Below, piece after piece: positions 45,067 to 54,566 of a stretch of 64,000 nt of DNA. The DNA lies in contig JAWPHD010001231.1 of NCBI GenBank assembly GCA_037043455.1, positions 186,001-250,000 of the forward strand. Reading direction: 5' to 3'. The DNA is from Cyrtodaria siliqua. Lineage: Eukaryota; Mollusca; Bivalvia; Adapedonta; Hiatellidae. The position numbers and the translations under genes were made by a program. The notes below the pieces were generated by a model. It was not told the origin of the DNA and made no database searches. It was given only the letters and a program-made list of their open reading frames with translations. The stretch's first letter is position 1; every line of letters begins with the position of its first letter.

Positions 45067-46293
45067 CTTCAAAAGTGATTTGCGCATCTTGTATTATATA
45101 TATATAAATATTTAAAGGTTGATCTGCATCTGCTTTTTTATTTATTAGTATCGTTATGCCTTCACTGCCGTTTTCTATTCTTCTTCCACTGCCGTGTAAT
45201 AAATTGTCATCACATGTTCTAAGTTCAAGCCACAAAGCATATGATTTTGTCAGATAAGTCTCAAGAGAAACATTGGTAAAGTTTAAGTCCCTCGCTGCTA
45301 TTTCTGTCTCTTTGTTTCTTTTTGAGGTCAAGGCAAAATATTTGTTGATTTCATCCCAATGTTGATATGCCTTCATGCCCTGACTATACAACTGATTTGG
45401 TACTCCCTCTATTGTCATTTCAACCTTTTCAATCTTTGGGTTGTAAAAGGATTCTGTGCCTGTTCTTTCTGGGTCTTCAAACAGCATTAGAATACCTTTC
45501 ATGCTCCGTGCTGGTACATTAATGTTGATATTCCAAAGGGTTATAGATTTGTTGGCTATTATTTTTCTATGTCGCAAAATACGATCATACATAAATGACA
45601 TATTACCATTGGTTTGCTGTCTTATTTGTCTGGCTAATTCAACATCACTAACTGTATCAAATTCCAAGCAGATATTTTTTATTACATAAGATGCATCAGC
45701 ATCAGTGCTTTTGATAACTTTGTTATAATCGTTAAACGTTAATTCATAGTCTAGCCTATCACCAAGCCCCGCTTGATAAAATGGCATATGACTTTCTAAC
45801 ATTTCAAAGTCCAGTGGAATACAAAATCTATTTCCATAAGCTGCTGATATAGCTTCATCTTCGGTGTCTGAGGAAGCATCTCCCGCACCAACTCTATGTT
45901 TTAACCTGTTTGCTTTACCAATACCATGGTAAGCTTTGTTTACTCGTTCCATAAATCTACATAACAATGATATATATCACTGTCGTCTATTGACATGACT
46001 TCATTGCCACTTATTCTTATTGTCATTTTTTTCACAATTGCTCTACCCAGATTCTGGAATAGAGTAGCGTTGGCGTCTGTTCTGCTTTTAAGTTCTATTT
46101 CAAAGGCAAGACGAGCAGTACGAGGAACTATTACATCATTAGTACTTAGATTGGGAAATCTTACAAGCAGTTGCTGGTTTTGGTCTATTGTTGATGGATT
46201 ATTAGTTATTACTACACTTGTGCGGATGCCCTTGGCACCATGAGGTTCTCTTAGTTTTCTATGAGGGTTGAGTTTGTTTCCGTAAGCTGACAT
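45038..46293 (-). pseudogene. Polinton major capsid protein (double jelly-roll type), frameshifted
   Basis: The first 117 codons (46,293-45,940) start MSAYGNKLNPHRKLREPHGA and include the strand-rich LVRFPNLSTNDVIVPRTARL and IVKKMTIRISGNEVMSIDDS. Near 45,950 the frame shifts and a 309-codon frame (45,967-45,038) continues with YGNRFCIPLDFEMLESHMPF, YELTFNDYNKVI and RSMKGILMLFEDPERTGTES. Length (about 415 residues), strand-rich pattern and position directly before the packaging ATPase match the double-jelly-roll major capsid proteins described for Polintons. The assignment rests on recognised family pattern; the fold was not modelled. One frame break is the only obvious lesion. Confidence 0.85.
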
Positions 46294-46341
46294 TGTTTTT
46301 ATTTTTTAAATATATTTTTTAAAATTAAATAAAATAAAACA
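46294..46341. promoter_or_regulatory. Divergent A/T-only promoter region
   Basis: The 48 bp between the capsid gene (-) and the 453-codon gene (+) is almost pure A and T, with TATA-like words (AAATATATTTTTTAAAA). Comparable tracts precede nearly all Polinton genes here. Promoter function is inferred from position only. Confidence 0.4.
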
Positions 46342-47703
46342 ATGGCTGAAGATGGATTTGAAAATCCTACGTTTGATGCTGAAGATGGGGATGCCCTTAT
46401 GGCTGAAATCCTTGATGAAGAATCAGAATTTATACAACCTGGCTCAGAATTTCAGAGACAAATTGTAAATAAAAATAACCATATTGATCAGCTTCAAGGA
46501 GAAGATAAAACAGAAGAACAGCTTACGCAAAAAAGGTTGTTAGTAGATCAATTTTTTACTGAAGTTAATGCTGAGATCAGCAAAATTGATTATAAAGATG
46601 ATTTTAGAGTGGCTGAGGACGAAAACGGTAGAACAATGTTATATGCAGTTCAGTTGGGAAGGGATGATGTTCCACTTACCTATTATAAGGGAAATAATCC
46701 AAACGAACCAATCAAGTTTTATGCGCTGGACACTCTACTTAGAAAACATGGCATTGACTTCATAAAAAATAATTTAAAAATATATGATTATTTAGCCCCA
46801 CGTGAAAGAAAGGCTCAGGGTAGGGCAGAATTAGCAGCCTTGGCAAAAACAAGAGATACCATCGCTGTAGAGAATATACCAATTCAAACTTTTTCAACAA
46901 CTGAAGATGTACAAAATACAGTAGATGCTGTAAATACAATTGAGAGTGATTTGAGTGATATAATAGATGAAACTCATCCTAAAACTGCTGTTCAACCGGA
47001 AAATCTAACACTGCGAGAGATACGAGGTTTAGATAAGAGATTGCAAAGCTTTCGTGGAGAACTTACTAATAATCTTTCAAAGCTCACTGAGCTTGATAAA
47101 GACATAACAATAGAAAAACAAAAGTTAGAACAGGTTAGCACCCCCGGGCAGGAGGATGAGTTTCAACAAGAGCGCATACGTGACAGAATAAAAAACTTAG
47201 AAGATGAAAAAAGTGCACGACTTGAAGCGGCGAGTGAAAACAAAGAAGCATTACGCAGTCAAATAAACAGAATAAAAGAAACTATAAATAAGGTGTTAAA
47301 AAAAGACACAACATTGGGTGAGAGAATAAAAACATTATTCAGAGAGCAAGGTATTACTATTGTTAGTATTTTAACTGCGTTTGGTATGATTATTGGGGTA
47401 CTAGTTGAGGCCATTATTTCTACATCAAGTGCTGCACCAACTCCAACTCCAAAACCTGATCCATCAAGTGTAAAAGACTGGATAAAAAAACAACTACTTA
47501 ATCTTGGTAAACTTCTTGCCAACCTAGCTGGTAAAGCTGCTGCAGCACTTCCAGGAGTTATTGGTGCAATAGTATCATGGCTTTTATCTGCAACAGGTAA
47601 TGTTATTAATTGGCTTGGTAACAATCTATGGGCTTTGCTTGTGTTTGTTTCCGGGTTGTTGTATGTGGCAGCCAAAGAGTGGTTTAGTAAATCTCGTAAA
47701 TAA
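46342..47703 (+). CDS. Large coiled-coil membrane protein of the Polinton
   Basis: The 453-residue frame is intact. It has an acidic N-terminus (about 1-35), a globular middle (DDFRVAEDENGRTMLYAVQL, about 85-150), and a helical/coiled-coil part (about 225-330, with LRSQINRIKETINKVLKKDT). A transmembrane helix at about 337-358 (ITIVSILTAFGMIIGVLVEA) is followed by a Pro/Thr linker (APTPTPKPDP), an Ala/Gly/Leu-rich hydrophobic segment at about 393-425 and a last transmembrane helix at about 431-449 (LWALLVFVSGLLYVAAKEWF). It is divergent from the capsid gene. Likely virion-associated, possibly acting in membrane interaction or entry; this is inference from architecture. Confidence 0.7.
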   Translation: MAEDGFENPTFDAEDGDALMAEILDEESEFIQPGSEFQRQIVNKNNHIDQLQGEDKTEEQLTQKRLLVDQFFTEVNAEISKIDYKDDFRVAEDENGRTMLYAVQLGRDDVPLTYYKGNNPNEPIKFYALDTLLRKHGIDFIKNNLKIYDYLAPRERKAQGRAELAALAKTRDTIAVENIPIQTFSTTEDVQNTVDAVNTIESDLSDIIDETHPKTAVQPENLTLREIRGLDKRLQSFRGELTNNLSKLTELDKDITIEKQKLEQVSTPGQEDEFQQERIRDRIKNLEDEKSARLEAASENKEALRSQINRIKETINKVLKKDTTLGERIKTLFREQGITIVSILTAFGMIIGVLVEAIISTSSAAPTPTPKPDPSSVKDWIKKQLLNLGKLLANLAGKAAAALPGVIGAIVSWLLSATGNVINWLGNNLWALLVFVSGLLYVAAKEWFSKSRK

Positions 47704-47739
47704 GTAATGCAGCAAGACCTATTACTATAGTACCAACAC

Positions 47740-48846
47740 TTATAGTTGTTTTGTTATCTTCGTGTTCAATCGAATATTTTTTGGTGGCACTGGTTTTACA
47801 TTTACATCATTATTCAATCCTAATGCTTGTGCATCGGTTGCTATTACAATTTCATTATTGTAGTCTTGTATTGTTCCAATTCTTAATTCCATGTCACTCG
47901 GAGACATGTACAATCCACTTCCATAGACAAAATTTACTTTACTTCTTGCATATTTTAGGGTGTTTTCATATCTTAAAATTTGACTGGGCAAGTCGATGGG
48001 GCTATTTATTACGTCCTCTACATTTGCTAAAAATTGTTTTTGTGCATCAAATGCCGTTCCAGTGCCAAGTATATCTGTTCTTGTTTGTGATTGTGAGCCA
48101 AGGATTGCCCAGCAGTATGTTTTTATGCTGTCATTGATTCTTTCTACTCCAGCTCTTGTAAATCCCACAGAACTATCTAGTATAAAAGTAGACCAACTAT
48201 TGTCAGCCTCAGATCCTTTTGCAATGTAATCAATGTGGTATGTTTAATCACTCTCATAGACTGTAAAACTCATCGTTTTGTTGTCGTATACAGTATTTAT
48301 CAAAGGATGATAACCAATATTTGTCCAGTAATTATAAATTGTTCCTAGACCATCATTATAGCTTTGTTTCTGTCTCCAGTCTGAATTTAAGTCAATGTTA
48401 AACTCCTTGCATATTCTCTCGTATGCGTTTCGGTTATATGTGTTATTAAACGCATTCCAATTTGAATCTTGCGGCATTGCTACACTCATCTCAAATAATA
48501 TTCTTCTGACTTGGTAATAGACATGAAATCGAAATAACGAACCAACCAGTGCATCAGCTTTTAGATGGTTGTTGAAATCAATACCACATCCAGTTGTCGC
48601 ACACCAAATAGCAAAATTCAACTGATTCTGCCAAAATAACATCCAATCTGTCCCCCAGCGTTGGACTATAGCATCTGATTTAACGTATGAAAGTTTGTAT
48701 TTTTCAAAGACATTGGAAAATGATGCTTGAAAGCCTATACCGTCTAATGTAATGACTATGTTTTGATTTATTATATCTATCACTTTCTTGCTAAAAGTAT
48801 TTGAATAGTAAGCACCCGGGTTATAATTGTATTCTTTAGAAATCAT
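47740..48846 (-). pseudogene. Polinton structural-type protein with one in-frame stop
   Basis: A single frame of 369 codons is interrupted only by TAA at 48,244-48,246. The first 200 residues contain YYSNTFSKKVIDIINQNIVI, RWGTDWMLFWQNQLNFAIWC and RNAYERICKEFNIDLNSDWR; the remaining 167 contain FTRAGVERINDSIKTYCWAI and GTGTAFDAQKQFLANVEDVI. The protein is aromatic- and Asn-rich, with no transmembrane helix. It lies between two divergent gene pairs in the virion-gene block. I read it as a structural or virion component; the exact role is not recognised. Confidence 0.65.
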
Positions 48847-48880
48847 TTTTATTTGTATTTTTTATATATATATTAAAAAA

Positions 48881-49525
48881 ATGTTTCATACAATTTCAAA
48901 CATATACAACTCTATTAATTTACAACAGTATATCGATAATAGAGATGGAACTAAGCGCGTCGGATTAAAAAGTTTTACATACACTATCGGTTGGCATAAT
49001 ATTAATGGTGAAATCCTAAAGACAAGAAACCCAGATAAAATAGAACATTTTCCAAGTGGACTTTATAACTTTCAAGACTTGGTAGAAAAGTTTAAAGTGC
49101 TAAATGAAAAGATTATCCTGGACAATATTAAGCAAATTGGCTTCAGCATTGTACATACGCCAATAGAGACACGAATGTCAAGCGGTCTTTCAAAAATGCT
49201 GGGATTCAAGGACAGAAAATGGTTGACAGGTACTAATATAGGAGATTACCCAATTAATTTAGCTCCTTATAAACAGCTATATGTTCATCTGGAACAAGTT
49301 AATACGAGTAGTAATTATTTCAATGGCGCGCCAAGCACTATTATAGGGGTTGTACCTGTAGTAAATAAGCAGTTTGGAGATATAGTATATACACATTTTT
49401 ATCCTGAATATCACTGTCTTATGAATGGTGCAATTACTGAATTGAAAATAGAAGTTAGAGATGAGTATGGCAACAAGATAGATAATCACGGTTTGCCTAT
49501 GAGTTGTGTTTTAGAAATTATTTAA
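48881..49525 (+). CDS. Candidate minor capsid (penton) protein
   Basis: The Met at 48,881 (MFHTISNIYNS) is preferred to one 18 codons upstream, whose extension is A/T-rich leader translating as IFICIFYIYIKK. The 214-residue protein is strand-rich with a C-terminus ITELKIEVRDEYGNKIDNHG, a style seen in jelly-roll capsid proteins of this class. It sits among virion genes, divergent from the 369-codon structural gene. Polintons encode a single-jelly-roll minor capsid protein in addition to the major one, and this is the best candidate here by size and pattern. The frame is intact. Confidence 0.6.
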   Translation: MFHTISNIYNSINLQQYIDNRDGTKRVGLKSFTYTIGWHNINGEILKTRNPDKIEHFPSGLYNFQDLVEKFKVLNEKIILDNIKQIGFSIVHTPIETRMSSGLSKMLGFKDRKWLTGTNIGDYPINLAPYKQLYVHLEQVNTSSNYFNGAPSTIIGVVPVVNKQFGDIVYTHFYPEYHCLMNGAITELKIEVRDEYGNKIDNHGLPMSCVLEII

Positions 49526-49549
49526 AAAATATATTTTTATAAAAAAACA

Positions 49550-50047
49550 ATGAGTATATTTGGACCAACAAGACCTAAAAAAACAGAAGACTTAGAGGCT
49601 TTGATAAATGGTGTTCAAAATTTATATAGGCGAATTGTGCCTTTTGTTGACCAGTTTAATCATTTGAGAAATAAAGTTGATAATCTTAAATATGGAATTA
49701 TAACAATATTTGCGGAGGCTAAGGGTCCGCTTGTGTTAAATAGAATACTCTCATTTGGTAACGGCGGGGCAGAATCAAATGTGGGGCATGTAATGACACG
49801 CCGTGGACGGATTATGGGAATAGGTTTAGCATGTGAACGATTAGTTGGTGACGTAACTGTAATAGTTTCTGTCAATGGTGTTGAACAACCAAATTATGGC
49901 ATAACGCTTCACATCATCCCACGCAATCATGATAACTTTGATAAACCTTTAGAGATTGGTGCTGGTTCTGTTGTTAACTTTGTATGCAAGATTGCCAACG
50001 CTACCGCTGTAAATACGGTGGCATCATTATTAATTGAATTAATTTAG
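49550..50047 (+). CDS. Virion-type protein with N-terminal helical region and strand-rich C-terminal domain
   Basis: The 165-residue intact frame opens MSIFGPTRPKKTEDLEALIN, continues with heptad-like helix (NGVQNLYRRIVPFVDQFNHL, RNKVDNLKYGI to about 55), then a strand-rich domain (MTRRGRIMGIGLACERLVGD, VTVIVSVNGVEQPNYGITLH) to the end. A helical stalk plus a beta head resembles trimeric fibre or spike proteins in layout, but no family was recognised. It starts 25 bp after the previous gene on the same strand, with an A/T-rich leader (ATATTTTTATAAAAAAAC). Confidence 0.55.
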   Translation: MSIFGPTRPKKTEDLEALINGVQNLYRRIVPFVDQFNHLRNKVDNLKYGIITIFAEAKGPLVLNRILSFGNGGAESNVGHVMTRRGRIMGIGLACERLVGDVTVIVSVNGVEQPNYGITLHIIPRNHDNFDKPLEIGAGSVVNFVCKIANATAVNTVASLLIELI

Positions 50048-50069
50048 TTTTTTATTTATTAATAAAAAA

Positions 50070-50654
50070 ATGCCGAAGCAACCGACAGCACCAAGTATAT
50101 ATCCTGAGTTGCCAGTGGAAGACGGACAAAATTATAGATTACAAAAGATTTCAGAAATTGAAAAAAAGTTAATTACAGAACGAGATATACGTCAGTCACT
50201 TTATGAAAAATATAAACGTGGTATTAATATTACAGATGGAATTGACACTACCTTGATATCTTCAGGTGTTATTATGGCTGGGATTGGATTTGTTGTTCCA
50301 GTTGTGTTACCTTTAGAAATAGCAGCAATAGTATGTGGAGCTACAGGTGTTTGTATTAATTTTATCAGACGCAAGCTTAATGCAAAAGCTAAAAAACATC
50401 ATGAAATAAAAACTTTGGCAGAGTCTAAGTTAAATAGTATAAAGCAGTTAATATCAAAAGCGTTGAGTGATGCACAAATATCTGAGCAAGAGTTTAAGTT
50501 GATTTTAGATGAACTGGAAAGATACCATAATTTGAAACAAGATATCAAACAAAAGAAACTTAAAATTAGTGAAGTTCAAAAAAAAGAACTAGTGGAGCAG
50601 GGAAGAAAGGAAGCAATGGCAACCTTACAAAAAAATCTAAAAAGTGTGTCATGA
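50070..50654 (+). CDS. Membrane-hairpin and coiled-coil protein of the Polinton
   Basis: In 194 residues, intact: a Pro-rich N-terminus (PTAPSIYPELPVEDG), a charged helix (about 25-52), a long hydrophobic hairpin (about 60-95: LISSGVIMAGIGFVVPVVLP, LEIAAIVCGATGVCINFI) and a Lys/Glu/Leu-rich helical C-terminus (about 100-190). The layout suggests a membrane-inserting virion protein. Its TGA overlaps the ATG of a very short downstream ORF (ATGA). Confidence 0.6.
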   Translation: MPKQPTAPSIYPELPVEDGQNYRLQKISEIEKKLITERDIRQSLYEKYKRGINITDGIDTTLISSGVIMAGIGFVVPVVLPLEIAAIVCGATGVCINFIRRKLNAKAKKHHEIKTLAESKLNSIKQLISKALSDAQISEQEFKLILDELERYHNLKQDIKQKKLKISEVQKKELVEQGRKEAMATLQKNLKSVS

Positions 50655-50707
50655 ATTGTTTTAGTAATGTGTATGAGTACGATCCACCACCTTTGTATTC
50701 AACCTAG
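50651..50707 (+). CDS. 18-codon ORF with a PPxY motif, ATGA-overlapped
   Basis: The ATG at 50,651 overlaps the TGA of the preceding gene (50,652-50,654). The product MNCFSNVYEYDPPPLYST has 18 residues and contains PPLY, a PPxY motif. In enveloped viruses and adenoviruses such motifs recruit NEDD4-family ubiquitin ligases (family knowledge). The ORF could be translated by termination-reinitiation or be the -1/+2 frame tail of the upstream gene. At this length it may also be chance. Confidence 0.3.
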   Translation: MNCFSNVYEYDPPPLYST

Positions 50708-50889
50708 AACCTTCTAAAAATATTTTAAAAAAAATACAAATTTAAATGGACTTACCTTTCATGAAATATAATCCTAGTTGTATCCTTACTCTTTCAGGTC
50801 TCTATTCCCATAGGGTATGTCACCATGTCAAGAGATACTAATCCGTAGTTTCTCTGTCTTATATACCCGTCAGGAAGGCCAAAAACTTC

Positions 50890-51117
50890 ACCGATTGGTT
50901 GATATAAATAGACGCTTATCACATGAGCTATAACCGATTGGTTGATATAAATAGACGCTTATCACATGAGCTAATACATGTGACAATAATCACGTAACCT
51001 GCACATCTGACATGACAATAATCACGTAACCTTACCAATCGGTTACATACATGTTTATAATCCGGGAACGGTTACATATATATGCACATTTGACATGACA
51101 ATAATCACGTAACCTTA
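50890..51117. promoter_or_regulatory. Iteron-like repeats next to the right terminal repeat
   Basis: A 41 bp word (ACCGATTGGTTGATATAAAT continuing AGACGCTTATCACATGAGCTA) occurs exactly at 50,890-50,930 and 50,933-50,973. ACAATAATCACGTAACCT occurs three times (50,983-51,000; 51,016-51,033; 51,099-51,116), two of them inside a longer 34 bp repeat starting GCACAT. CCAATCGGTTA at 51,035 is the inverse of TAACCGATTGG. The left end has no counterpart. It may bind a replication or regulatory protein; this is inferred from arrangement. Confidence 0.6.
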
Positions 51118-51140
51118 CTACTACACAAAGCTCAAAACCT

Positions 51141-51414
51141 AAAAAATTTAAACTTGAAATCTTCACTACCCCTATTTTAAAAAGTTTGTTAACATATGTT
51201 TTAATGTTTAACCTCTATTTTGTAATACAATTTAAACATCCAAATTTAAAACATTTTCACCATTCAATCTTAAAATCTTGGGTTATTTAGCGCCTGGGAC
51301 ATGCTAAATAACCAGTTAAATCGACTTAATTTTCAGTAAAACTGAAAAAAATTGTGTGGTGGTTTTAGATTATTTGGGGTAATTTAGTTGTAGTCCAGAA
51401 CCCCCATAATACAT
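51141..51414 (-). repeat. Polinton right terminal inverted repeat
   Basis: The inverse complement of 34,057-34,332 with about 96 percent identity by eye, ending CCCATAATACAT at the target duplication. Confidence 0.95.
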
Positions 51415-51420
51415 ATATAT
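51415..51420 (+). repeat. Polinton target-site duplication, right copy (ATATAT)
   Basis: Second copy of ATATAT; immediately after it the LINE RNase H frame resumes (TCA CTC GAG TGG when joined to the left T). Confidence 0.8.
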
Positions 51421-52087
51421 CACTCGAGTGGGTAGAAAAAATCAAACCCAGAAAAGTAGTCATTTTAAGCGACAGCCTAAGCTCCCTTCAATCAATAGGC
51501 AATGGGTCATCCAAAAGTAGACCGAACTTAATATATAACATTTTAGAACGAATCTATAATATATTTAAATTAAACATAGTACTAGAAATGGCATGGATCC
51601 CCAGCCACGTAGATATAGAAGGGAATGATAGGGCGGACAATATAGCCAAGCTAGGATCAAACAATGGCACCCCTAAAAATACACCATTAGGTATCAAAGA
51701 GGTGTATTCTATAATAAACGATGTAATGACAAATGAGTGGAAGCGAAAATGGTCAAACGCTACCACGCAAATAATCGTAATGTACCCTCATATTCCACCA
51801 AAAGTGATACAATATAGTGAAGATAGACGCTTAGATATTGCATACACCAGACTAAGACTAGGCCACAATAGACTAGGCAATAATGACCGAATCAAAATTA
51901 GCAAAGGGGAAAGTACAGACTACGAAATATGCGGTCAGACTGGAACATTTGATCATTTCTTTTTCGATCCGTTCGGGCTATGCCCATTATATGGAAATCA
52001 ACGCGAAATACTTAAAGCTGAACTTTTTAAGATAGGATTAAAAGTGGTAAACCAGAAAGCCCTATTGTTCCCTGAAAAACAGCATTA
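51421..52087 (+). pseudogene. RNase H-bearing LINE, segment 3 (second half of RNase H and C-terminal tail)
   Basis: The frame continues in phase from 34,056: SLEWVEKIKPRK, then LSDSLSSLQSI (third catalytic residue, Asp at 51,471-51,473), the WIPSHVDIEGNDRADNIAKL motif (fourth, Asp at about 51,634-51,636), and a C-terminal tail where a Cys-rich motif is degenerate (YEICGQTGTFDHFFFDPFGL). The frame stays open to the TAA at about 52,085. All four RNase H acidic residues are present, two on each side of the Polinton. Confidence 0.9.
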
Positions 52088-54530
52088 AATGGAAACGCGT
52101 AACGCGGTATTTAAGTTTCTCAAAACTACGAAACTGATACACAAAATATAACAACCGCGCATATAACGATGAAAGCTCTGTTGCCGCTATATATAAGGCG
52201 AAATTCGAAGTGGTGACGGTGAGTGTGGCATAGGATATATGTATATATGTGTATATTTAGCCATATAGGAGTATACTTTATATCTATTTTTGATTTCTAC
52301 CTTCATTAATGCAAACGCATAAACGGAAATGCACACATCTGTAATTTACCAATTTAATTAAAGGATGCTCTCATAACACCTGATTGGTTAAATTTCAATC
52401 CGTTTCGCAGAACAAAATTCCCACACTTGTGACTGGTCCAATTTCAATCCGTTTTGTAAAACGAAAATCTGCCATAACTCAAGCTAAACGGGGACTGAAC
52501 AAGCTATTACACATAAATGTTCTAATTCAATTAACTAACAAAGATTATAATATAAATAATAATCTAAAAAAAACATAAAAAAAAACAATATGACAAGATA
52601 TGACAATACGTCAAAACTAACCAAGAATAACTAGTACACAACTAGATATGGATCTGTCAAACAGTCCTATTACTAAAATTAAGCAAGTCGCAAAACGTTG
52701 GTTGACTGTTGACGCGGGGCAACGTTGACGCGGGGCACCATCTGCACATGGAGATGTTTCTGTGGTACAATGATAACGGATGGGCACAAGTGGTTTTCTT
52801 CGTTCAAAACCCGGCGCGGCACTGCGAATAAAAACCCCAGACCAGCAGCCCGGGGGTTGTCTTTGGGGTCCGTGCCAGGAAGTTTGAGTGCGGGCCTAAA
52901 TACTAGCTTTAACATAGAATAGGACAACCCATATCTATCATACTGAAAGCAGACGTACATAATAAAATATACACTGTGGCCGCAATGCCGCACGCGAATA
53001 CTCCTGGGGGAGTTGCATATGGATATATGTATATACACGACATACACGGGATCTGCATAGCTATACAGGAATAAGTACTGTACTTACAATAGACCCATAT
53101 TATATCAACCTTAAAATAGATATGTGTAGGTTTGGCAGGGATCATGACACACCGCACGGTGGGGCCGCGCTGCCTAAATCAATGCCTAAACTATGAAGGA
53201 CCTACACCTACATAATAGGCGAGTCTCTCCACTGACACAAATGCAGCGAGCGGAAGGGGCGTTCAAGCGTAACCCAGTCTATGACAGATCAGTTTCGGCT
53301 CGAGAAAGACTTAAAAGATGGGGCGGTGCGACCACGCTGTGGGGTGTCTTAAAGGACAGATGTATAAGCCTGTATGCGTATACAACAGCATAGGTCCTGG
53401 ACATCGTGCGGTGTGGCCGCTCTGCCTAGTCGATACCTAAGCTATGAAGGAACACCACCTACATAGCAGGCGAGTCTCTCCACTAACACAAATGCAGCAG
53501 GCGGATGCAGTCAGTGGGGCGTGCAAGCGTAATCCAGTCTAGGACAGATCAGTTTGGGCTCGAGAAAGACTTAAAAGATAGGACGTTGCGACCACACTGT
53601 GGGGTGTTTTAAAAGGATAGATAAATGAACATGTATATATGTACAGCAGCATCTGAATCTGTAGCAGTAGGTCACTTGAGCAAGTATAAGAGGTGAATAT
53701 GGGTGGTATAAGTATTTAAGTAATAATAACTGTAAAATCTGATAGTTATAGTATTAAACAAAATGCTCTCGTTATATCATGCATTCCACCATGTTTTTTT
53801 ATGTTCTTCTGTGTTTTATTGTGTTTTTTTCGTCTTATCGGGGTAATAAGGACAGAAAACAAGCAGAAAGTAAGTTTAGTGTTCAAAATAACATTAAAAC
53901 AGTATCAATAACCATCCTATAATCTTCAATCGACATCCTAGTACTTAGGAAAAACATTAAAATCTCCGAACAACCCGGAAGCAAGCCCTGCTTCGATTGG
54001 CTGATCTCAATTGTCTTCTTGGCTCTGATTGGTCCATTTTCAATCCGTTTTTGTGAAACAAAAATCCAACAGTAATTCTAAACAAATTTCGATTACCATA
54101 TCTAACAGTATAATTCTCTAGCTGCAATTTTAATTGTTATATACATGTATTTATTTTTCTAATCAGTTCTCAAATACCCAGCCGTAAATTAATTTCAAAT
54201 TCTAACTTTAAAAAAATAAAAGTGTCATCTCAGAATATAAAAATCTCTGAACCACCAGGAAGCAAGCCTTGGTTTGAATGGCCGATCACAAATTGTCTTC
54301 TTTGCTCTGATTGGTCCATTTTCAATCCGCTTTATGAAACAAAAATCCGAAAGTAATTTCAAACAAATTTCCATTCCCCTTTCTAACACTATATTTAGTT
54401 CTAGCTGTAGTTTTAGATTTATTTATGTGTGTTTATGAAATATAATAACTATCTGTAATGGTATTATTTGATCACCTGCTTATATCATACTAGGATATTA
54501 TTTTTATCACCCAGTATATTTATATATATG
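52088..54530. repeat. Non-coding stretch with two pairs of diverged duplications
   Basis: A unit containing GCGAGTCTCTCCACTGACAC, AATGCAGC and GGCTCGAGAAAGACTTAAAA occurs at about 53,150-53,360 and again at 53,405-53,625 (offset about 251 bp). A second unit with GATTGGTCCATTTTCAATCC occurs at about 53,980-54,130 and 54,240-54,400 (offset about 280 bp), with shorter relatives at 52,385-52,470. No protein or RNA gene is recognised. Confidence 0.65.
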
Positions 54531-54566
54531 TCTAATATGTGCATGTATGTATGTTTATATGTATGT
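54531..54566 (+). repeat. 36 bp target duplication, left copy
   Basis: TCTAATATGTGCATGTATGT continuing to GTATGT is repeated exactly at 56,174-56,209, bracketing the LINE fragment. Confidence 0.85.

Larger units (their letters stand above)
34057..51414. mobile_element. Polinton/Maverick virus-like DNA transposon, 17,358 bp
   Basis: Terminal inverted repeats of about 275 bp, a 6 bp target duplication and a full set of hallmark genes identify a Polinton: protein-primed family B polymerase, rve integrase, FtsK/A32-like packaging ATPase, major capsid protein, candidate penton protein and auxiliary membrane proteins. Gene order from the left is zinc protein (-), polymerase (+), integrase (-), OB-like (+), four small genes (-), ATPase (-), capsid (-), membrane protein (+), structural protein (-), then three genes (+). 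Terminal repeats differ at roughly ten positions plus an indel, and the large genes are broken, so it is not a fresh insertion. No adenovirus-like protease was recognised. Confidence 0.95.

Noticed and set aside
46342..47703. Calling the 453-codon protein a fusion glycoprotein
   Set aside because: It has membrane and coiled-coil segments but no signal peptide or recognisable fusion-protein pattern.
52679..53047. 122-codon minus-strand frame as a gene
   Set aside because: No domain, no conserved composition and no splice or promoter context; probably chance in a GC-richer patch.
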